Shown here piece after piece: positions 36,315 through 47,019 of a stretch of 64,000 nt of DNA. The stretch covers positions 1-64,000 of the forward strand of contig NZ_JAKIKP010000004.1 of assembly GCF_023284065.1 (NCBI RefSeq), written 5' to 3'. This DNA is from Shewanella gaetbuli (GTDB taxonomy: Bacteria > Pseudomonadota > Gammaproteobacteria > Enterobacterales > Shewanellaceae). Within the stretch, counting starts at the first letter, position 1; each line of letters opens with the position of its first letter. The position numbers and the translations under genes are program-made. Under the pieces are notes generated by a model, which ran no database searches, was not told where the DNA came from, and saw only the letters and a list, made by a program, of their open reading frames with translations.

Positions 36315-36851
36315 TTATTCTGAACTTGTGCCTTGCATTAATTTAATGCTGCATTCTAAATTCATGTCGTCAGCAAGCTGGTGGATCATTGACTCTAATT
36401 GAGTTAAATCTACTTTGTCAGGAATATTAATGGCTAAAAAGATAGATTGAGTTTGCAGGCCATTATTATCATCTGCATGTGAACGCACTGCAGCTAAGTC
36501 CAATGAGCGATCTGCCAAGAATTGAGTAATAGACTTCATGGTGCCGCGTTGGTCCTCACCAGTGAAAGTGACTTCAACCCGAGAAACAAAGTTTTTAGGC
36601 ACATGTTTTGATGTGCGCTTCATGACGGTCATTAATTCCAGTTCAACGCTTAAACTGGGTAATAATGATTCAATTTTGGTGATTGCTGACCACGAGCCAG
36701 AAATCATCATAATAAGGGTAAACTCATTACCAAATAGCGCCATACGGCTATCAACGATGTCACAATCACAATCACTGGCTAAACGAGCTAAACGACTAAC
36801 AAGGCCAGGGCGATCTGTACCCATTGCGGTAACGACCAGAAAGTTGGTCAT
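36315..36851 (-). CDS. gcvR: Glycine cleavage system transcriptional repressor GcvR
   Basis: 178 residues with two ACT domains: residues about 4-75 (VTAMGTDRPGLVSRLARLAS) and about 92-168 (VEVTFTGEDQRGTMKSITQF). It has no DNA-binding domain of its own; in E. coli GcvR binds GcvA to repress gcvTHP and its action is relieved by glycine. gcvR divergent from dapA and next to bcp is a common gammaproteobacterial order. Confidence 0.93.
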   Translation of the reverse strand: MTNFLVVTAMGTDRPGLVSRLARLASDCDCDIVDSRMALFGNEFTLIMMISGSWSAITKIESLLPSLSVELELMTVMKRTSKHVPKNFVSRVEVTFTGEDQRGTMKSITQFLADRSLDLAAVRSHADDNNGLQTQSIFLAINIPDKVDLTQLESMIHQLADDMNLECSIKLMQGTSSE

Positions 36852-37218
36852 GAAATATCCTCATTGTTAAAAATACTTGCGAGTACTATGAAAAGTACAA
36901 TGACTTATTTTGAGTGATAAACACTCAATATTGCAACCGCATATATTAACATATCACTACTGTAATCAGGTAATAATGTTAAAAATAGTCCAACTTAAGC
37001 TGACGTTCGCTTAAAAATTGTTCCAGCTGAAGCTTATTCGTCTAAAAATGGATTCTGTTGATGTAAAAGTAACTCAAAAAAGCATAAAATGCTTCGTTCA
37101 TATTCCGAAACAGCATCTTATGGCTTTTTAGGGTATTTTTGATTTCAACACTGCTAAAGCTTGTTATTACTTGATAGCATCAGTAACATAGCGAATCCTG
37201 AAAACTTGGGGAATTTAG
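36852..37218. other. gcvR-dapA divergent region with imperfect repeat and long hairpin
   Basis: 367 bases without a gene. A 33-base imperfect direct repeat occurs at 36991-37055 (units starting CAACTTAAGCT and CAGCTGAAGCT). A long hairpin with imperfect arms, AAAAAGCATAAAATGC (37078-37093) and GCATCTTATGGCTTTTT (37113-37129), is followed by scattered T residues. It lies 89 bp before dapA. Confidence 0.5.
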
Positions 37219-38100
37219 ATGATAAACGGAAGCATCGTAGCCTTAATCACACCAATGAATAGTGATGGCACAGTAGATTATGCAAGTCTTGAAAGACTGG
37301 TTGAGTTTCATATTAATCAAGGCACTGATGCAATTGTTGCGGTAGGTACCACAGGCGAATCAGCCACTTTACCAATGAAAGAGCATATTGCGGTCGTTAA
37401 ACAAACCGTAAAATTTGCCGCCAATCGTTTGCCTATTATTGGTGGCAACGGGGCCAATGCTACAGCCGAAGCTATTGAATTGACTAAAGGTATGCAAGAC
37501 TCTGGCATTGATGCGATGTTAGGGGTAACACCTTACTATAATAAACCTAGCCCAAAAGGTCTTATTGCGCATTACAAAGCCGTTGCCGCAAGCACTGATA
37601 TTCCACAAATACTTTATAATGTCCCCGGCCGTACCGCGGTAGATATGAAGCCAGAAACTATTGCTGAACTGGTGGAAGTGAATAACATTATTGGGGTTAA
37701 AGAAGCGACGGGAGATGTTAGCCGTGTTGCTCAGTTAAGATCACTATGCGGTGATGATTTTCTCCTTTATAGCGGTGACGATGCTACTGCTCGTGAGTTT
37801 TTACTAGCAGGCGGAAATGGTGTTATTTCTGTCGCTAATAATATCGTGCCTAAAGCCTTTAAAGCGATGTGTGATGCTGCACTTGCTGGCGATGCACCAA
37901 ATGCGGCCCAAATAGATGAACCGCTTCGAGGCCTTTATAGTTCGTTATTCTGTGAAGCTAATCCAATTCCTGTAAAGTGGGCCGTTCATAAAATGGGTTT
38001 AATTGAAGATGGACATATTCGTCTACCTTTAACTGAACTTTCTGAGCAGTATCATGGTCTGTTAATAGATACCATGAAAAATGCGCAAATTGAGGTGTAA
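37219..38100 (+). CDS. dapA: 4-hydroxy-tetrahydrodipicolinate synthase DapA
   Basis: 293 residues, a complete TIM barrel. Visible active-site elements: GTTGESATL at about 43-51, catalytic Tyr in TPYYNKPSP at about 131-139, and Schiff-base Lys in GVKEATGD at about 159-166. It joins pyruvate and aspartate semialdehyde in the lysine/diaminopimelate pathway. GGGGAA precedes the ATG. bamC follows after 6 bp and is probably co-transcribed. Confidence 0.97.
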   Translation: MINGSIVALITPMNSDGTVDYASLERLVEFHINQGTDAIVAVGTTGESATLPMKEHIAVVKQTVKFAANRLPIIGGNGANATAEAIELTKGMQDSGIDAMLGVTPYYNKPSPKGLIAHYKAVAASTDIPQILYNVPGRTAVDMKPETIAELVEVNNIIGVKEATGDVSRVAQLRSLCGDDFLLYSGDDATAREFLLAGGNGVISVANNIVPKAFKAMCDAALAGDAPNAAQIDEPLRGLYSSLFCEANPIPVKWAVHKMGLIEDGHIRLPLTELSEQYHGLLIDTMKNAQIEV

Positions 38101-38106
38101 CCCTAC

Positions 38107-39207
38107 ATGTATAAAATTGTCACCCCTATAATTCTCATAACAACACTCGCGGCATGCAGTACACCAGTTGATCGTCGTGTCGCTAATGGGTCTGATGAAT
38201 ATACCAAAGCTCAAGAAATTCCTTTGTTAACGATACCTGAAGGGTTAAATCAACCTCGATACAGTAAAGAGTACCAAATTCCTCAAATTGGTTCGAAGGC
38301 TGATTCTGCACTTGTTGGTAAAAAATTAGATATTCGCCCACCACTGCAGATTATTGCTATGGCCGAAGGCACCCATGTTGAAGAATCTAATGACAGTATC
38401 AAAATTATTATCGAATCTATTGATAATAAAACTGACTTAAAACAAGAGATATTTGACGTTATTAACGGTTATTTAAGTCAAAATAACATTCCTAAACTTG
38501 TGGAAAACTTTGACACAGGGGTTATTGAAACTGACTGGATCGAAAACAAAGAAGTGATTGATACTAGTTGGTTTGGGGACGATAAGGTTTATTTATTGCG
38601 TCAACGCTATCAGTTCAATATCAACGTAAAGCCTCATGGAAGAACGGGTGATGTTAGTATTAATTTGCTTGATCATGAAGAATATTATGATGAAGCCGAA
38701 CAAGAAATTTTGCTAACGGATATCGATAAGCAACGTTACTCGATTGATATGTTAAATAACACCATCGCTTATATGGGCTTAAAACGTGAGCGAGCCATTA
38801 AAGCCGCTCGCATAGAACAAAGCTTAGGTATCGATATTGACTTAGTTGAGCCAGGTGATGAGCAGGAATCTTATTGGTTAGCTCAGGCAGACTTTAAAAA
38901 GACTTGGGATCGTTTAAGAATTGTATTACCTGAGTTAGGTTTCGATGTTGTTGATATGGATTCGAGCAAAGGCTTATTTTATATCAACCTAGAAGAAAGT
39001 GGTGGATTCTGGAGCTCATTATGGGGCGAAGAGAAGTTATCACTGCAGAAAGGTAATTATCGAATGCTGCTTCGTACTACCGATGATACAAATCAGACAA
39101 AGATTCTATTACATGATGTAGCCGATGAGCCAATAAGCAATGAAGCCATTGCAGAGGTTTATAATCGTATTGCGGCTCAAATGAAAGAAGACAGAAAAGT
39201 CAGATAA
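38107..39207 (+). CDS. bamC: Outer-membrane assembly lipoprotein BamC
   Basis: 366 residues with a lipoprotein signal peptide ending at the lipobox LAAC (Cys 17). The unstructured N-terminal segment is followed by two helix-grip domains (about 100-225 and 255-365). It is part of the BamABCDE complex that inserts outer-membrane barrels. The dapA-bamC pair is a conserved order in gammaproteobacteria. Confidence 0.93.
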   Translation: MYKIVTPIILITTLAACSTPVDRRVANGSDEYTKAQEIPLLTIPEGLNQPRYSKEYQIPQIGSKADSALVGKKLDIRPPLQIIAMAEGTHVEESNDSIKIIIESIDNKTDLKQEIFDVINGYLSQNNIPKLVENFDTGVIETDWIENKEVIDTSWFGDDKVYLLRQRYQFNINVKPHGRTGDVSINLLDHEEYYDEAEQEILLTDIDKQRYSIDMLNNTIAYMGLKRERAIKAARIEQSLGIDIDLVEPGDEQESYWLAQADFKKTWDRLRIVLPELGFDVVDMDSSKGLFYINLEESGGFWSSLWGEEKLSLQKGNYRMLLRTTDDTNQTKILLHDVADEPISNEAIAEVYNRIAAQMKEDRKVR

Positions 39208-39232
39208 TCGCTTTTATGTTTATGCGGTATCA

Positions 39233-39263
39233 AAAAAGCCCTAGATAAAATCTAGGGCTTTTT
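39233..39263. terminator. Bidirectional terminator
   Basis: Stem AAAAAGCCCTAGA / TCTAGGGCTTTTT with a 5-nt loop, between the bamC and gloA stops. Confidence 0.93.
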
Positions 39264-39284
39264 GTTTTACCAGCGTTCGTAATC

Positions 39285-39701
39285 TTAAGAGTTTCCTAAA
39301 CCCGAAGTGGCTGATTTCTTCTGAATTAATTCAATTTTATAGCCATCAGGGTCTTCTACGAAAGCAATTTCGGTAGTGCCACCAGCAACAGGACCTGGTT
39401 CACGGGTTACTTTTCCCCCAGCGGCTTTAATTGCTTCACAACGCGCGTAAATATCCTCTTCACCAATGGCAAGGTGACCAAAACCATTACCTAGGTCGTA
39501 TTGCTCTACCCCCCAGTTATAGGTTAATTCAATTACCGCTTGACCCGTTGATTCCTCACCAAAACCCACAAAGGCGAGGGTATACTGGTATTGTTCATTT
39601 TCAGATTTACGTAAAAGTCTCATTCCCATTACTTCAGTATAAAATGCGATACTGCGATCTAAATTACCAACTCGAATCATGGTGTGTAAAAGTTGCGACA
39701 T
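39285..39701 (-). CDS. gloA: Lactoylglutathione lyase (glyoxalase I) GloA
   Basis: 138 residues, VOC fold. Metal ligands are visible: His 6 (LLHTMIRV), Glu in VIELTYNW, His in GFGHLAIG and Glu in YKIELIQK. The short form resembles the nickel-dependent E. coli enzyme. It converts the methylglyoxal-glutathione adduct to lactoylglutathione. Confidence 0.96.
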   Translation of the reverse strand: MSQLLHTMIRVGNLDRSIAFYTEVMGMRLLRKSENEQYQYTLAFVGFGEESTGQAVIELTYNWGVEQYDLGNGFGHLAIGEEDIYARCEAIKAAGGKVTREPGPVAGGTTEIAFVEDPDGYKIELIQKKSATSGLGNS

Positions 39702-39880
39702 GCTAGATACCCGTGGTTGTTCATTAATTTATTTGAGTGAACAATCATAGCAATACTGCTAACAGCTTAAAAGAATTCAATAGCTTAAAAATACCTGTTT
39801 TAGTTCACATTTGTGTGTCACCAAACTTTAAAAATTGTAAATTAAGGTTATTATTTGTTTATCGAAATAGGGAGAATGCT

Positions 39881-39964
39881 ATGACTACAGAATTAAAAAT
39901 GGCCTTAGGCACAACAATCATTATTGCTATTTGCTTCAGCGCTTTTTTTGTATCAATGTACTAA
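39881..39964 (+). CDS. YnhF-like 27-residue membrane micro-protein
   Basis: ATG at 39881 with GGGAG nine bases upstream encodes MTTELKMALGTTIIIAICFS and ends FFVSMY. It is one transmembrane helix with a short polar N-terminus, closely resembling E. coli YnhF (about 29 residues, starting MSTDLKFSLVTTII). A terminator follows directly, supporting a real transcript. A longer frame upstream (39737) lacks a good start. Function is unknown. Confidence 0.75.
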   Translation: MTTELKMALGTTIIIAICFSAFFVSMY

Positions 39965-40006
39965 AAATTAGTAAAGATACCTTTTAGTAATCCATTTTTT
40001 AAAAAG

Positions 40007-40038
40007 AGCTTTTGATCATATGATCAAAAGCTTTTTTT
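40007..40038 (+). terminator. Terminator of the micro-protein gene
   Basis: Perfect palindrome with arm AGCTTTTGATCAT, followed by seven T residues, 42 bp after the micro-protein stop. Confidence 0.9.
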
Positions 40039-40125
40039 ATATTGCTGATTTTTCAATGTTACAAAAGTGGCATAATGCTAAACTTTAGTCATTAACAATC
40101 CCACTCATATAGCTAAGTAGGTGAC

Positions 40126-41139
40126 ATGAGACAAAGAGTTTTATTTTTTGATTTATTACGTTGTGTAGCCGCAGTTGCGGTAATAGCCATTCATGTTCTT
40201 GCTCCTTACCGGACTGAATTGGGTATTATCCCTATGGATGAATGGTTAACTGCCATCGGAATAAACAGCGCATCAAGGTGGGCTGTGCCAGTGTTTATTA
40301 TGATTACTGGCGCATTAATGCTAAGTGATAATCGGCCGTTTGATTTTAGCTACTATGTCAAAAGACGCTTAGGCAAAGTATTGATTCCCTTTTTAGTCTG
40401 GTCAGTATTTTATGCAGTACTTGCTGGGTTTACTCTTTCAGGATTTAATGGGCAACATGTCATTGAGGTACTTCAAAATAGTCCTAATGAGGCGACCTAT
40501 TATCATTTAGGCTTCTTTTATTACTTTATCCCGCTTTATTTTGTTATTCCATTATTTCAAATGGTGATTAAGCACTATGGTGACAAGTATTTAACTCCAT
40601 TTGTTTTGGTTTGGTTAGTAACCAGTTTATTGAACTTATTGAGTATCAAAGGTATCTGGAGCAATGACTTATGGTTATATAGCGGCTATTTACCCTTAGG
40701 TTACTTGCTTTATCAGAAAGTACCACTGAATAAAGCGGCAGTATCGTTATTTACTCTGATGGGTATTGCGGCGATATTAACCACTTTTTATATGGTTGCA
40801 AGTGACAGCATGGCACAAGGTGAATATTCGGTTGGAAAGTGGTTATCTTATAAAACCCTCAACGTGATCTTGGCTGCCAGTATGATATTTATGTTGTGTC
40901 GTTATGTGGGTGAAGGGTTATCGGCATCGACCAACAAAATTGTCGGTTTTATCAGTACATACAGTCTAGGCATTTATATTTTACATCCTATATTTTTATG
41001 GCCAATGAAAGAATTTGGTTGGCATCAAGGTCATCCAGCGTGGGTTATTCCATTGTGGATAGTGATAAGCGGTGTTTGTGCATTAATGCTGAGCTGGTTG
41101 TTTGCTCGTTCTGAGAAAACAAAATGGTTATTGCCTTAA
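40126..41139 (+). CDS. Membrane acyltransferase (acyltransferase 3 family, WecH/OatA-like)
   Basis: 337 residues with about ten transmembrane helices. Family motifs are FFDLLRCVAAVAVIAIHV near the N-terminus with the essential His, NSASRWAVPVFIMITGALML at about 47-66, and RRLGKVLIPFLVWSVFY. The layout resembles E. coli WecH (YiaH), which O-acetylates enterobacterial common antigen. It transfers acyl groups to an extracytoplasmic glycan; the acceptor is not known. A single gene with its own terminator. Confidence 0.85.
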   Translation: MRQRVLFFDLLRCVAAVAVIAIHVLAPYRTELGIIPMDEWLTAIGINSASRWAVPVFIMITGALMLSDNRPFDFSYYVKRRLGKVLIPFLVWSVFYAVLAGFTLSGFNGQHVIEVLQNSPNEATYYHLGFFYYFIPLYFVIPLFQMVIKHYGDKYLTPFVLVWLVTSLLNLLSIKGIWSNDLWLYSGYLPLGYLLYQKVPLNKAAVSLFTLMGIAAILTTFYMVASDSMAQGEYSVGKWLSYKTLNVILAASMIFMLCRYVGEGLSASTNKIVGFISTYSLGIYILHPIFLWPMKEFGWHQGHPAWVIPLWIVISGVCALMLSWLFARSEKTKWLLP

Positions 41140-41150
41140 TACTGTACTGA

Positions 41151-41181
41151 TTGAAAAAGCCGCATTGTGCGGCTTTTTCAA
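41151..41181 (+). terminator. Terminator of the acyltransferase gene
   Basis: A 14-bp stem TTGAAAAAGCCGCA / TGCGGCTTTTTCAA with a 3-nt loop, 11 bp after the stop; T-rich in both directions. Confidence 0.93.
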
Positions 41182-41515
41182 TTTCAGTTCACTAAATAAA
41201 GCAATTTAAGTTCTCTTGCTAAAGTGTGAGCAGTGCTAAACATGACAATCTTAAAAATTAGACTAAAACGACTTATTACATGGACTTAATCCGATTTTCA
41301 GGTTTTATTAGGTTTGTAGAATGTGAGTTTTACTGAGTTGTGTGAAATTTTCTAGTGGATTTACCATGCTTTGTTTAGCTGTATATTGTGTTTTAGTAAG
41401 TAATTGCCTAAGCGTAATAGAATCAAATTGGCGGCAATGCGTGAATGGAACTACCCACAGCCTGTATTTAAGCTTGTAGTTAAGTTAGAAACTTAAAGTC
41501 TTCAGTATTTTATGT
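41182..41515. other. Intergenic region before nth, possible gene remnant
   Basis: No certain gene. A short plus-strand frame at about 41405-41492 encodes KLAAMREWNYPQPVFKLVVK and ends with a stop, which looks protein-like and could be the tail of a lost gene, but it is too short to judge. Confidence 0.35.
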
Positions 41516-42148
41516 CTACTCAGTCTTATCTTTAAACTCACATAAATCTTCAATAATACAGCTACCACAACGTGGTTTTCTTGCTATACAGGTGTAGCGT
41601 CCGTGAAGAATAAACCAATGGTGAACATCAACTTTAAATTCAGCTGGAGTCACTTTAAGCATTTTCTCTTCGACTTGGTCTACATTCTTACCCATTGCAA
41701 ATTTAGTTCTGTTTGCCATTCTAAAAATGTGGGTATCTACGGCTATAGTTGGCCAGCCAAAAGCGGTATTTAATACCACATTAGCGGTTTTTCTGCCGAC
41801 TCCCGGTAGGGCTTCTAAGGCTTCACGGTTTTCTGGCACTTGGCCACCATGTTGATCAAGCAATATTTTACAGGCCTTAATGACATTAATGGCCTTATTG
41901 TTATATAACCCAATGGTTTTGATGTAATGCTTTAACCCTTCAACACCTAAGTCATAAATGGCTTGTGGTGTATTGGCTACAGGAAATAGCTTATCAGTGG
42001 CTTTGTTGACACTGACATCTGTGGCTTGTGCCGATAAGGTTACTGCCACTAACAACTCAAACGGAGAACTAAAGTTAAGTTCAGTTTCAGGCTTAGGATT
42101 GTTATCTCTAAGACGGGTTAATATTTGAATGCGTTTTTGTTTATTCAT
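41516..42148 (-). CDS. nth: Endonuclease III
   Basis: 210 residues. The helix-hairpin-helix LPGVGRKTANVVL at about 114-126 contains the catalytic Lys; the catalytic Asp is in VDTHIFRMANR at about 138-148. The 4Fe-4S loop is CIARKPRCGSCIIEDLC (C-x6-C-x2-C-x5-C). A DNA glycosylase/AP lyase for oxidised pyrimidines. Last gene of the rsx operon, 5 bp after rsxE, the standard order. Confidence 0.97.
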   Translation of the reverse strand: MNKQKRIQILTRLRDNNPKPETELNFSSPFELLVAVTLSAQATDVSVNKATDKLFPVANTPQAIYDLGVEGLKHYIKTIGLYNNKAINVIKACKILLDQHGGQVPENREALEALPGVGRKTANVVLNTAFGWPTIAVDTHIFRMANRTKFAMGKNVDQVEEKMLKVTPAEFKVDVHHWFILHGRYTCIARKPRCGSCIIEDLCEFKDKTE

Positions 42149-42153
42149 TTTTA

Positions 42154-42849
42154 TTAACTTACTTTGGTTATTCTGGCACGAGTTACTGTGCTAGCCTCAG
42201 GTTTTGGTGCTGCTTGTTCGATTTTTTGATCAATTACATTTTTAAGTGCAATTAATAGTCCCATGGCAATAAATGCACCTGGTGGGAGAATTGCCAGTAA
42301 AAAAGCATTATCAACCTGCCAAACATGGATTGTCAGTGAAGCAGCCCATTCACCTAGTAATAAATCTGCGCCAGCGAATAAGGTACCTTGGCCAATAATT
42401 TCACGCATGCCGCCTAAAACGACAAGCACAAGAGTAAAACCAATGCCCATCATCAAACCATCAAATGCTGAATGTGCCAATGAATTGCGTGATGCAAATG
42501 CTTCGGCTCGGCCAATAATGACGCAGTTAGTCACAATTAAAGGCAAAAATATCCCTAAAGAAAGATACAAGCCATAAGCGTAGGCGTTGATCAATAACTG
42601 CACGCAAGTTACCAAGGTGGCTATAATCATTACAAATACAGGGATTCGAATTTCTTTCGGCACAAAATCTCGTACTAAGGATACCAAGATATTTGAGCCA
42701 ACTAACACTAATAACGTGGCTAAGCCCAACCCTAATGCATTTGTTAATGTTGCGGTAACAGCAAGTAGTGGGCATAAGCCTAATAGTTGAACTAAACCAG
42801 GGTTGTTGTTCCATAAACCTTGTTTGGCGATTTCTGGATATTTACTCAT
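42154..42849 (-). CDS. rsxE: Electron transport complex subunit RsxE/RnfE
   Basis: 231 residues from the ATG at 42849, which has GGAG seven bases upstream and overlaps the rsxG stop by 8 bases. About six membrane helices, with [21 protein letters not shown] and GALIAMGLL-like patterns ([18 protein letters not shown]). With RsxA it forms the paired antiparallel membrane core of the Rnf/Rsx complex. Confidence 0.95.
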   Translation of the reverse strand: MSKYPEIAKQGLWNNNPGLVQLLGLCPLLAVTATLTNALGLGLATLLVLVGSNILVSLVRDFVPKEIRIPVFVMIIATLVTCVQLLINAYAYGLYLSLGIFLPLIVTNCVIIGRAEAFASRNSLAHSAFDGLMMGIGFTLVLVVLGGMREIIGQGTLFAGADLLLGEWAASLTIHVWQVDNAFLLAILPPGAFIAMGLLIALKNVIDQKIEQAAPKPEASTVTRARITKVS

Positions 42850-43486
42850 GGTTTTCTCCACATTTACGTCCACTTTGATACAGTCCCTTACGGTTTTGAA
42901 CGACAAAATTGACTGCATTATTAATGGCTTTTACATAGGCTCTTGGGGTGATGGTTGCGCCAGTAAATTGGTCAAACTTTCCACCATCTTTTTTAACCGC
43001 CCAAGTGTTGTCATTCGTTGTCCACTGTATATTAGTGAATGTGGTTACCCAATCAGATTTACGCAGTTCAATTTTATCACCTAAGCCAGGAGTTTCTTGG
43101 TGGGTTAGGGTGCGTACTCCGAGTAACTGGTTATTATTATCAATGCCCACAATCAATTTAATTTCACCGTTGTAACCATCTGGCGCAATAGCTTCAATTG
43201 CTATTGCCACCGGCTGATTATCTTGTTTAGCAATATAGGCTGGTAGATCTTCTTTAGAGCCCAGTAACTCAGGTGAGTTAACCCAAACACAGGCATTGAC
43301 CAAGTCATTATTATGAAAGTCATCAGGGATAACTTGGGTTAAAGTGCTTTTAAGTTGTTGTTGCTGTTGCTGATAAATAGTGTCTTTAGTCATGCCGTTG
43401 ACTAATGCCACTAAGCCTGTGCATAGCAGAGCAAATATCCCAAGGATTAGACCATTTTTAAGCATTAAATTTTCTGTTAATTTCAC
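42842..43486 (-). CDS. rsxG: Electron transport complex subunit RsxG/RnfG
   Basis: 214 residues, one N-terminal membrane helix and a periplasmic FMN-binding domain. The covalent-FMN threonine motif appears as [15 protein letters not shown] at about 175-189. It follows rsxD by three bases and overlaps rsxE. Confidence 0.95.
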   Translation of the reverse strand: MKLTENLMLKNGLILGIFALLCTGLVALVNGMTKDTIYQQQQQQLKSTLTQVIPDDFHNNDLVNACVWVNSPELLGSKEDLPAYIAKQDNQPVAIAIEAIAPDGYNGEIKLIVGIDNNNQLLGVRTLTHQETPGLGDKIELRKSDWVTTFTNIQWTTNDNTWAVKKDGGKFDQFTGATITPRAYVKAINNAVNFVVQNRKGLYQSGRKCGENHE

Positions 43487-43489
43487 GAC

Positions 43490-44536
43490 TTAATTTCCTG
43501 AACGATGGCCATAGGCTCTTGGGCGAACATAATGATCGATAAACGGTGCGCACATATTGGCGAGCAGCACAGCAAACGCCACTGCATCGGGATAACCGCC
43601 GAAAGTTCGAATGATATAAATCAATACACCAATCATAGCGCCAAAAATTAACCGACCTTTGGCACTGGTGGCGGCGGTTACTGGGTCCGTGGCAATGAAA
43701 AATGCCGCTAACATCGTGCCACCTGAAAACAAATGCATAATTGGGCTAATATGTGTATCTGGGTTTAACATAAACCCGAAGCTTGAACATATAAATAACG
43801 CGCCTAAAATAGCAAAACTAATGTGCCAACGAATGACTTTTAGCTTGAGCATGATTAAGCCGCCAATCAGGTAGGCTAAATTAACGCCAAACCAACCTAC
43901 ACCAGCCATATTGGCGAAAATGGGTTTTAGTAAACTTTCGGTAGTGGTCAACCCCATTGATAAATCGGTTTTTAATGTATCAAGTGGCGTAGCCATAGTT
44001 TTGCCATCAAAAGAGATATTGTGGCCTAAGTTGATAAATTCAGGTGTGAAAATTCCCTGAAGGGCATAACGTAAGCCAACACTATGCTGCGCAACACTGT
44101 GTGGCGTTACCCAGTCGGTCATTTGTACCGGGAATGACACTAACAGTAAAACATAACCCGCCATGGCTGGATTAAAAATATTATTGCCTAAGCCACCGTA
44201 TAAGTTCTTTACGATAACAATCGCAAACAAAGTCCCTATAACAACAATCCACCATGGTGCCAATGGTGGAATAGCTATCGCAAGTAGCAGCGCGGTAACC
44301 AGTGCGCTGTTATCTTTTAAAGTATCCGCTACGGGTTTATTTCTTAGCTTTAATATACTGGCTTCAGCAATATAAGCTGTTACCAAAGCCAAAATAATTT
44401 GTATAAAAGTGCCCGCACCAAAAAAATACAATTGGGCTGCTATGCCCGGTATTAGGCATAACGCCACTCTTAGCATCACTTTATTAGTATGCAATGACGT
44501 TGAAACATGGGGCGATGAGGCAATTTTAAATGCCAT
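43490..44536 (-). CDS. rsxD: Electron transport complex subunit RsxD/RnfD
   Basis: 348 residues, about nine or ten membrane helices, NqrB/RnfD family. [20 protein letters not shown] at about 112-131 and the covalent-flavin region [20 protein letters not shown] at about 275-294 are seen. Two bases separate it from rsxC. Confidence 0.95.
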   Translation of the reverse strand: MAFKIASSPHVSTSLHTNKVMLRVALCLIPGIAAQLYFFGAGTFIQIILALVTAYIAEASILKLRNKPVADTLKDNSALVTALLLAIAIPPLAPWWIVVIGTLFAIVIVKNLYGGLGNNIFNPAMAGYVLLLVSFPVQMTDWVTPHSVAQHSVGLRYALQGIFTPEFINLGHNISFDGKTMATPLDTLKTDLSMGLTTTESLLKPIFANMAGVGWFGVNLAYLIGGLIMLKLKVIRWHISFAILGALFICSSFGFMLNPDTHISPIMHLFSGGTMLAAFFIATDPVTAATSAKGRLIFGAMIGVLIYIIRTFGGYPDAVAFAVLLANMCAPFIDHYVRPRAYGHRSGN

Positions 44537-44538
44537 GG

Positions 44539-47019
44539 TTAATCCTTATTGTTCTGTTGTTGCGCTTTTTTCGCTTTAGCTTTGGCAATAGCGGCTGCAA
44601 TTTTGGCTTTTTTGTCAGCTGCTTGTTGTTCCTCAGGAGATATCGGCTCACTAAGAGCTAGGTCGATATGACCTTCCTGAGAGGCCGATAAGTCATCAGC
44701 TAGCACTTGCACATTGTTTAGTAAAGCATCAGGAGGAACAGGGGCAGTCGTTTGCAGCGCTTGCTTTTTGGCTTTAGCCTTAGCAACTGCTGCCGCTATT
44801 CGTGCTTTTTTATTCTCTTCAGCACTAACGTCAAGACCGTCTTTACCAGCAGTGTTTACCGGCTCATCTGAAGTATTTGGTATTGCGTTACTGACTTCGC
44901 TGGAGGTATTTTCTGCTTGCTGCGCAGCTTTCTTGGCTTTGGCTTTAGCAATAGCGGCTGCAATTTTTTGCTGTTTTTCCGTTTGTGGCTGAGCCTCAGT
45001 TGAAATTTCAGCTGAGGTTGTTGCTGAACCAGTATCTGCAGTGACTTGAACAGGCACATCAACTTGTTTTTGAGCCGCTAACTTTTTCGCTTTGGCTCTA
45101 GCGACCGCAGCGGCGACTTTGGCTTTTTTATCCACTTCAGCGCTGTCGGATGAAGGTGACTCATTAGTAGAATCAGTCCCAGATGATGAATTGCATTCTG
45201 TTGAGTTTTGCATCGCTAATTGCTGCTTTTTAGCTTTGGCTCGAGCAACGGCCGCAGCCACTCTTTGTTGTTGTGGCGATAACTCAGATTTTGATTCTGA
45301 TTGAGATTCAGATTGAGAGGACGCTTCTGGAGTGACATTATTTAACGCATCACTGCTGGCTTGGGCCTCTGTTGTTTGAGCCTTTGCGAGTTTTTTTGCT
45401 TTAGCTCGTTCAATAGCCGCATTTACAGCTGACTTTTTATCAGACGCAGGCTTGTTTGAGGTGTTCTCAGCTGGTGAAGCCGTTGCTGCTTTTTTGGCTG
45501 CAATGCGTGCCATTGCAGCAGCAACTGCGTCTTTATCACTGCTTTTCATGTTCGCTTGACGTTTGGCAGCGGCTTCTTTGGCTTTGGCTTCACGAGCAAG
45601 TTTTTCATCTTCCAAACGTTGTAAGCGGGCTTCAAACCGTAACTTAGCTTGTTCGGCTTGAACCTTTTCTTCGGCTTCAATGCGTAAAGCAGATTTGGCT
45701 ATACGATAATATTCAACCAAGGGAATGTCACTTGGGCAGACATAACTGCAGCAACCACACTCAATACAATCTTGTAAATTAAAACTAGCCGCTTTGTCAT
45801 ATTCTTCAGCTTTAGCGTGCCAAAACAATTGCTGAGGTAGTAACAGTGCAGGGCAAGCAATGGCACATTCACCACAGCGAATACATGCTTTTTCAGGCAT
45901 GTCTGCAGCCATCTCTTTGCTAGATGGCGTTAAAATACAGTTTGTGCCTTTTAAAATGGGGGACTGTGTATTAGGTATGGCATAACCCATCATGGGGCCA
46001 CCAATAATGACTTTTTGGTCTTGTTCAGCTTTAAAATCGAAATTTTCAAGTACATCGGCAATGACAGAACCGATAGGTAACCAGTAATTACCTCGGCGTT
46101 GAATGTTATTACCCGTCAGTGTCACCACGCGTTCAATTAAAGGTTTACCAAGATGAATCGCTTGTTGAATGGCGAAGGCTGTGCCGACATTTTGTACCAC
46201 AATCCCTAACTGAGAAGGTAAGCTGCCGCTAGGCACTTCTTTGCCCGTTAAGATTTGAATTAATTGTTTTTCACCGCCAGAAGGATATTTGGTTGGAATA
46301 ACCGTAACTCTTGCGGTTTGTGGTGGCAATTTACTTTGGCTGATGGCAAGCCTTAACGACTCAGCGGCTTCTGGCTTATTGTCTTCAACGGCAATAATTA
46401 TACGCTTTGGTGACAATAATTGATGTATTACCTCAACACCTTGCAAAATCTCAAGGGCGTGCTCTTGCATTAATCGATCATCAGAGGTGATATACGGTTC
46501 ACATTCGACACCGTTGATAATCACTAAGTCAATTTCGCTGGCGGTATTTAATTTGATATGAGTTGGAAAAGTTGCTCCGCCCATACCTGCAATGCCGGCA
46601 TTTTTAATCGCTGCAATAATTTGTGAGTTAGTTGCGGTCGTTAAATCAACTGGGGTTAGTTCACACCATTTATCTTGGCCGTCTGACTCAATGACACAAC
46701 TATTTACCGGCAGACCAGAAGCATGATTACTGCTGATGGGTTTAATGACTTTAATGATACCGGAGGTTGGGGCGTGTACAGGTAAATAACCAAAGCCTTG
46801 GCCTTCTGTAAGCATTTGACCCTTTAATACAGCGTCACCGACCGAAACAAGTAACCGAGCCTGATCGCCAACTTGTGGTACAGGAACCACATAACGCTTA
46901 AATAACGGTGCTTGTGCTATAGGCGTCTGATTTGATAAATGTTTAAGCTCTGGTGGATGAATGCCTCCAGGAGACTGCCAAAGTGAGCCTTTATCTAATT
47001 GTTCTAGTAAGGTTAACAC
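44539..47019 (-). CDS. rsxC: Electron transport complex subunit RsxC/RnfC with long Ala/Lys repeat tail
   Basis: 826 residues; the conserved core is residues 1-450. It contains the NADH/flavin region [21 protein letters not shown] ([17 protein letters not shown]) at about 149 and two 4Fe-4S motifs, [17 protein letters not shown] at about 377 and [17 protein letters not shown] at about 416. Residues about 450-826 are low complexity, with seven copies of a unit like [16 protein letters not shown] separated by acidic Ser/Glu/Thr-rich spacers. The GTG start overlaps the rsxB stop by one base. It is the soluble, cytoplasmic electron entry subunit. Tail length is known to vary among Shewanella and enterics. 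Confidence 0.95.
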   Translation of the reverse strand: MLTLLEQLDKGSLWQSPGGIHPPELKHLSNQTPIAQAPLFKRYVVPVPQVGDQARLLVSVGDAVLKGQMLTEGQGFGYLPVHAPTSGIIKVIKPISSNHASGLPVNSCVIESDGQDKWCELTPVDLTTATNSQIIAAIKNAGIAGMGGATFPTHIKLNTASEIDLVIINGVECEPYITSDDRLMQEHALEILQGVEVIHQLLSPKRIIIAVEDNKPEAAESLRLAISQSKLPPQTARVTVIPTKYPSGGEKQLIQILTGKEVPSGSLPSQLGIVVQNVGTAFAIQQAIHLGKPLIERVVTLTGNNIQRRGNYWLPIGSVIADVLENFDFKAEQDQKVIIGGPMMGYAIPNTQSPILKGTNCILTPSSKEMAADMPEKACIRCGECAIACPALLLPQQLFWHAKAEEYDKAASFNLQDCIECGCCSYVCPSDIPLVEYYRIAKSALRIEAEEKVQAEQAKLRFEARLQRLEDEKLAREAKAKEAAAKRQANMKSSDKDAVAAAMARIAAKKAATASPAENTSNKPASDKKSAVNAAIERAKAKKLAKAQTTEAQASSDALNNVTPEASSQSESQSESKSELSPQQQRVAAAVARAKAKKQQLAMQNSTECNSSSGTDSTNESPSSDSAEVDKKAKVAAAVARAKAKKLAAQKQVDVPVQVTADTGSATTSAEISTEAQPQTEKQQKIAAAIAKAKAKKAAQQAENTSSEVSNAIPNTSDEPVNTAGKDGLDVSAEENKKARIAAAVAKAKAKKQALQTTAPVPPDALLNNVQVLADDLSASQEGHIDLALSEPISPEEQQAADKKAKIAAAIAKAKAKKAQQQNNKD

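Noticed and set aside
42263..45304. Plus-strand frames opposite the rsx genes
   Set aside because: The rsx genes are conserved and overlapping on the minus strand; these frames mirror them.
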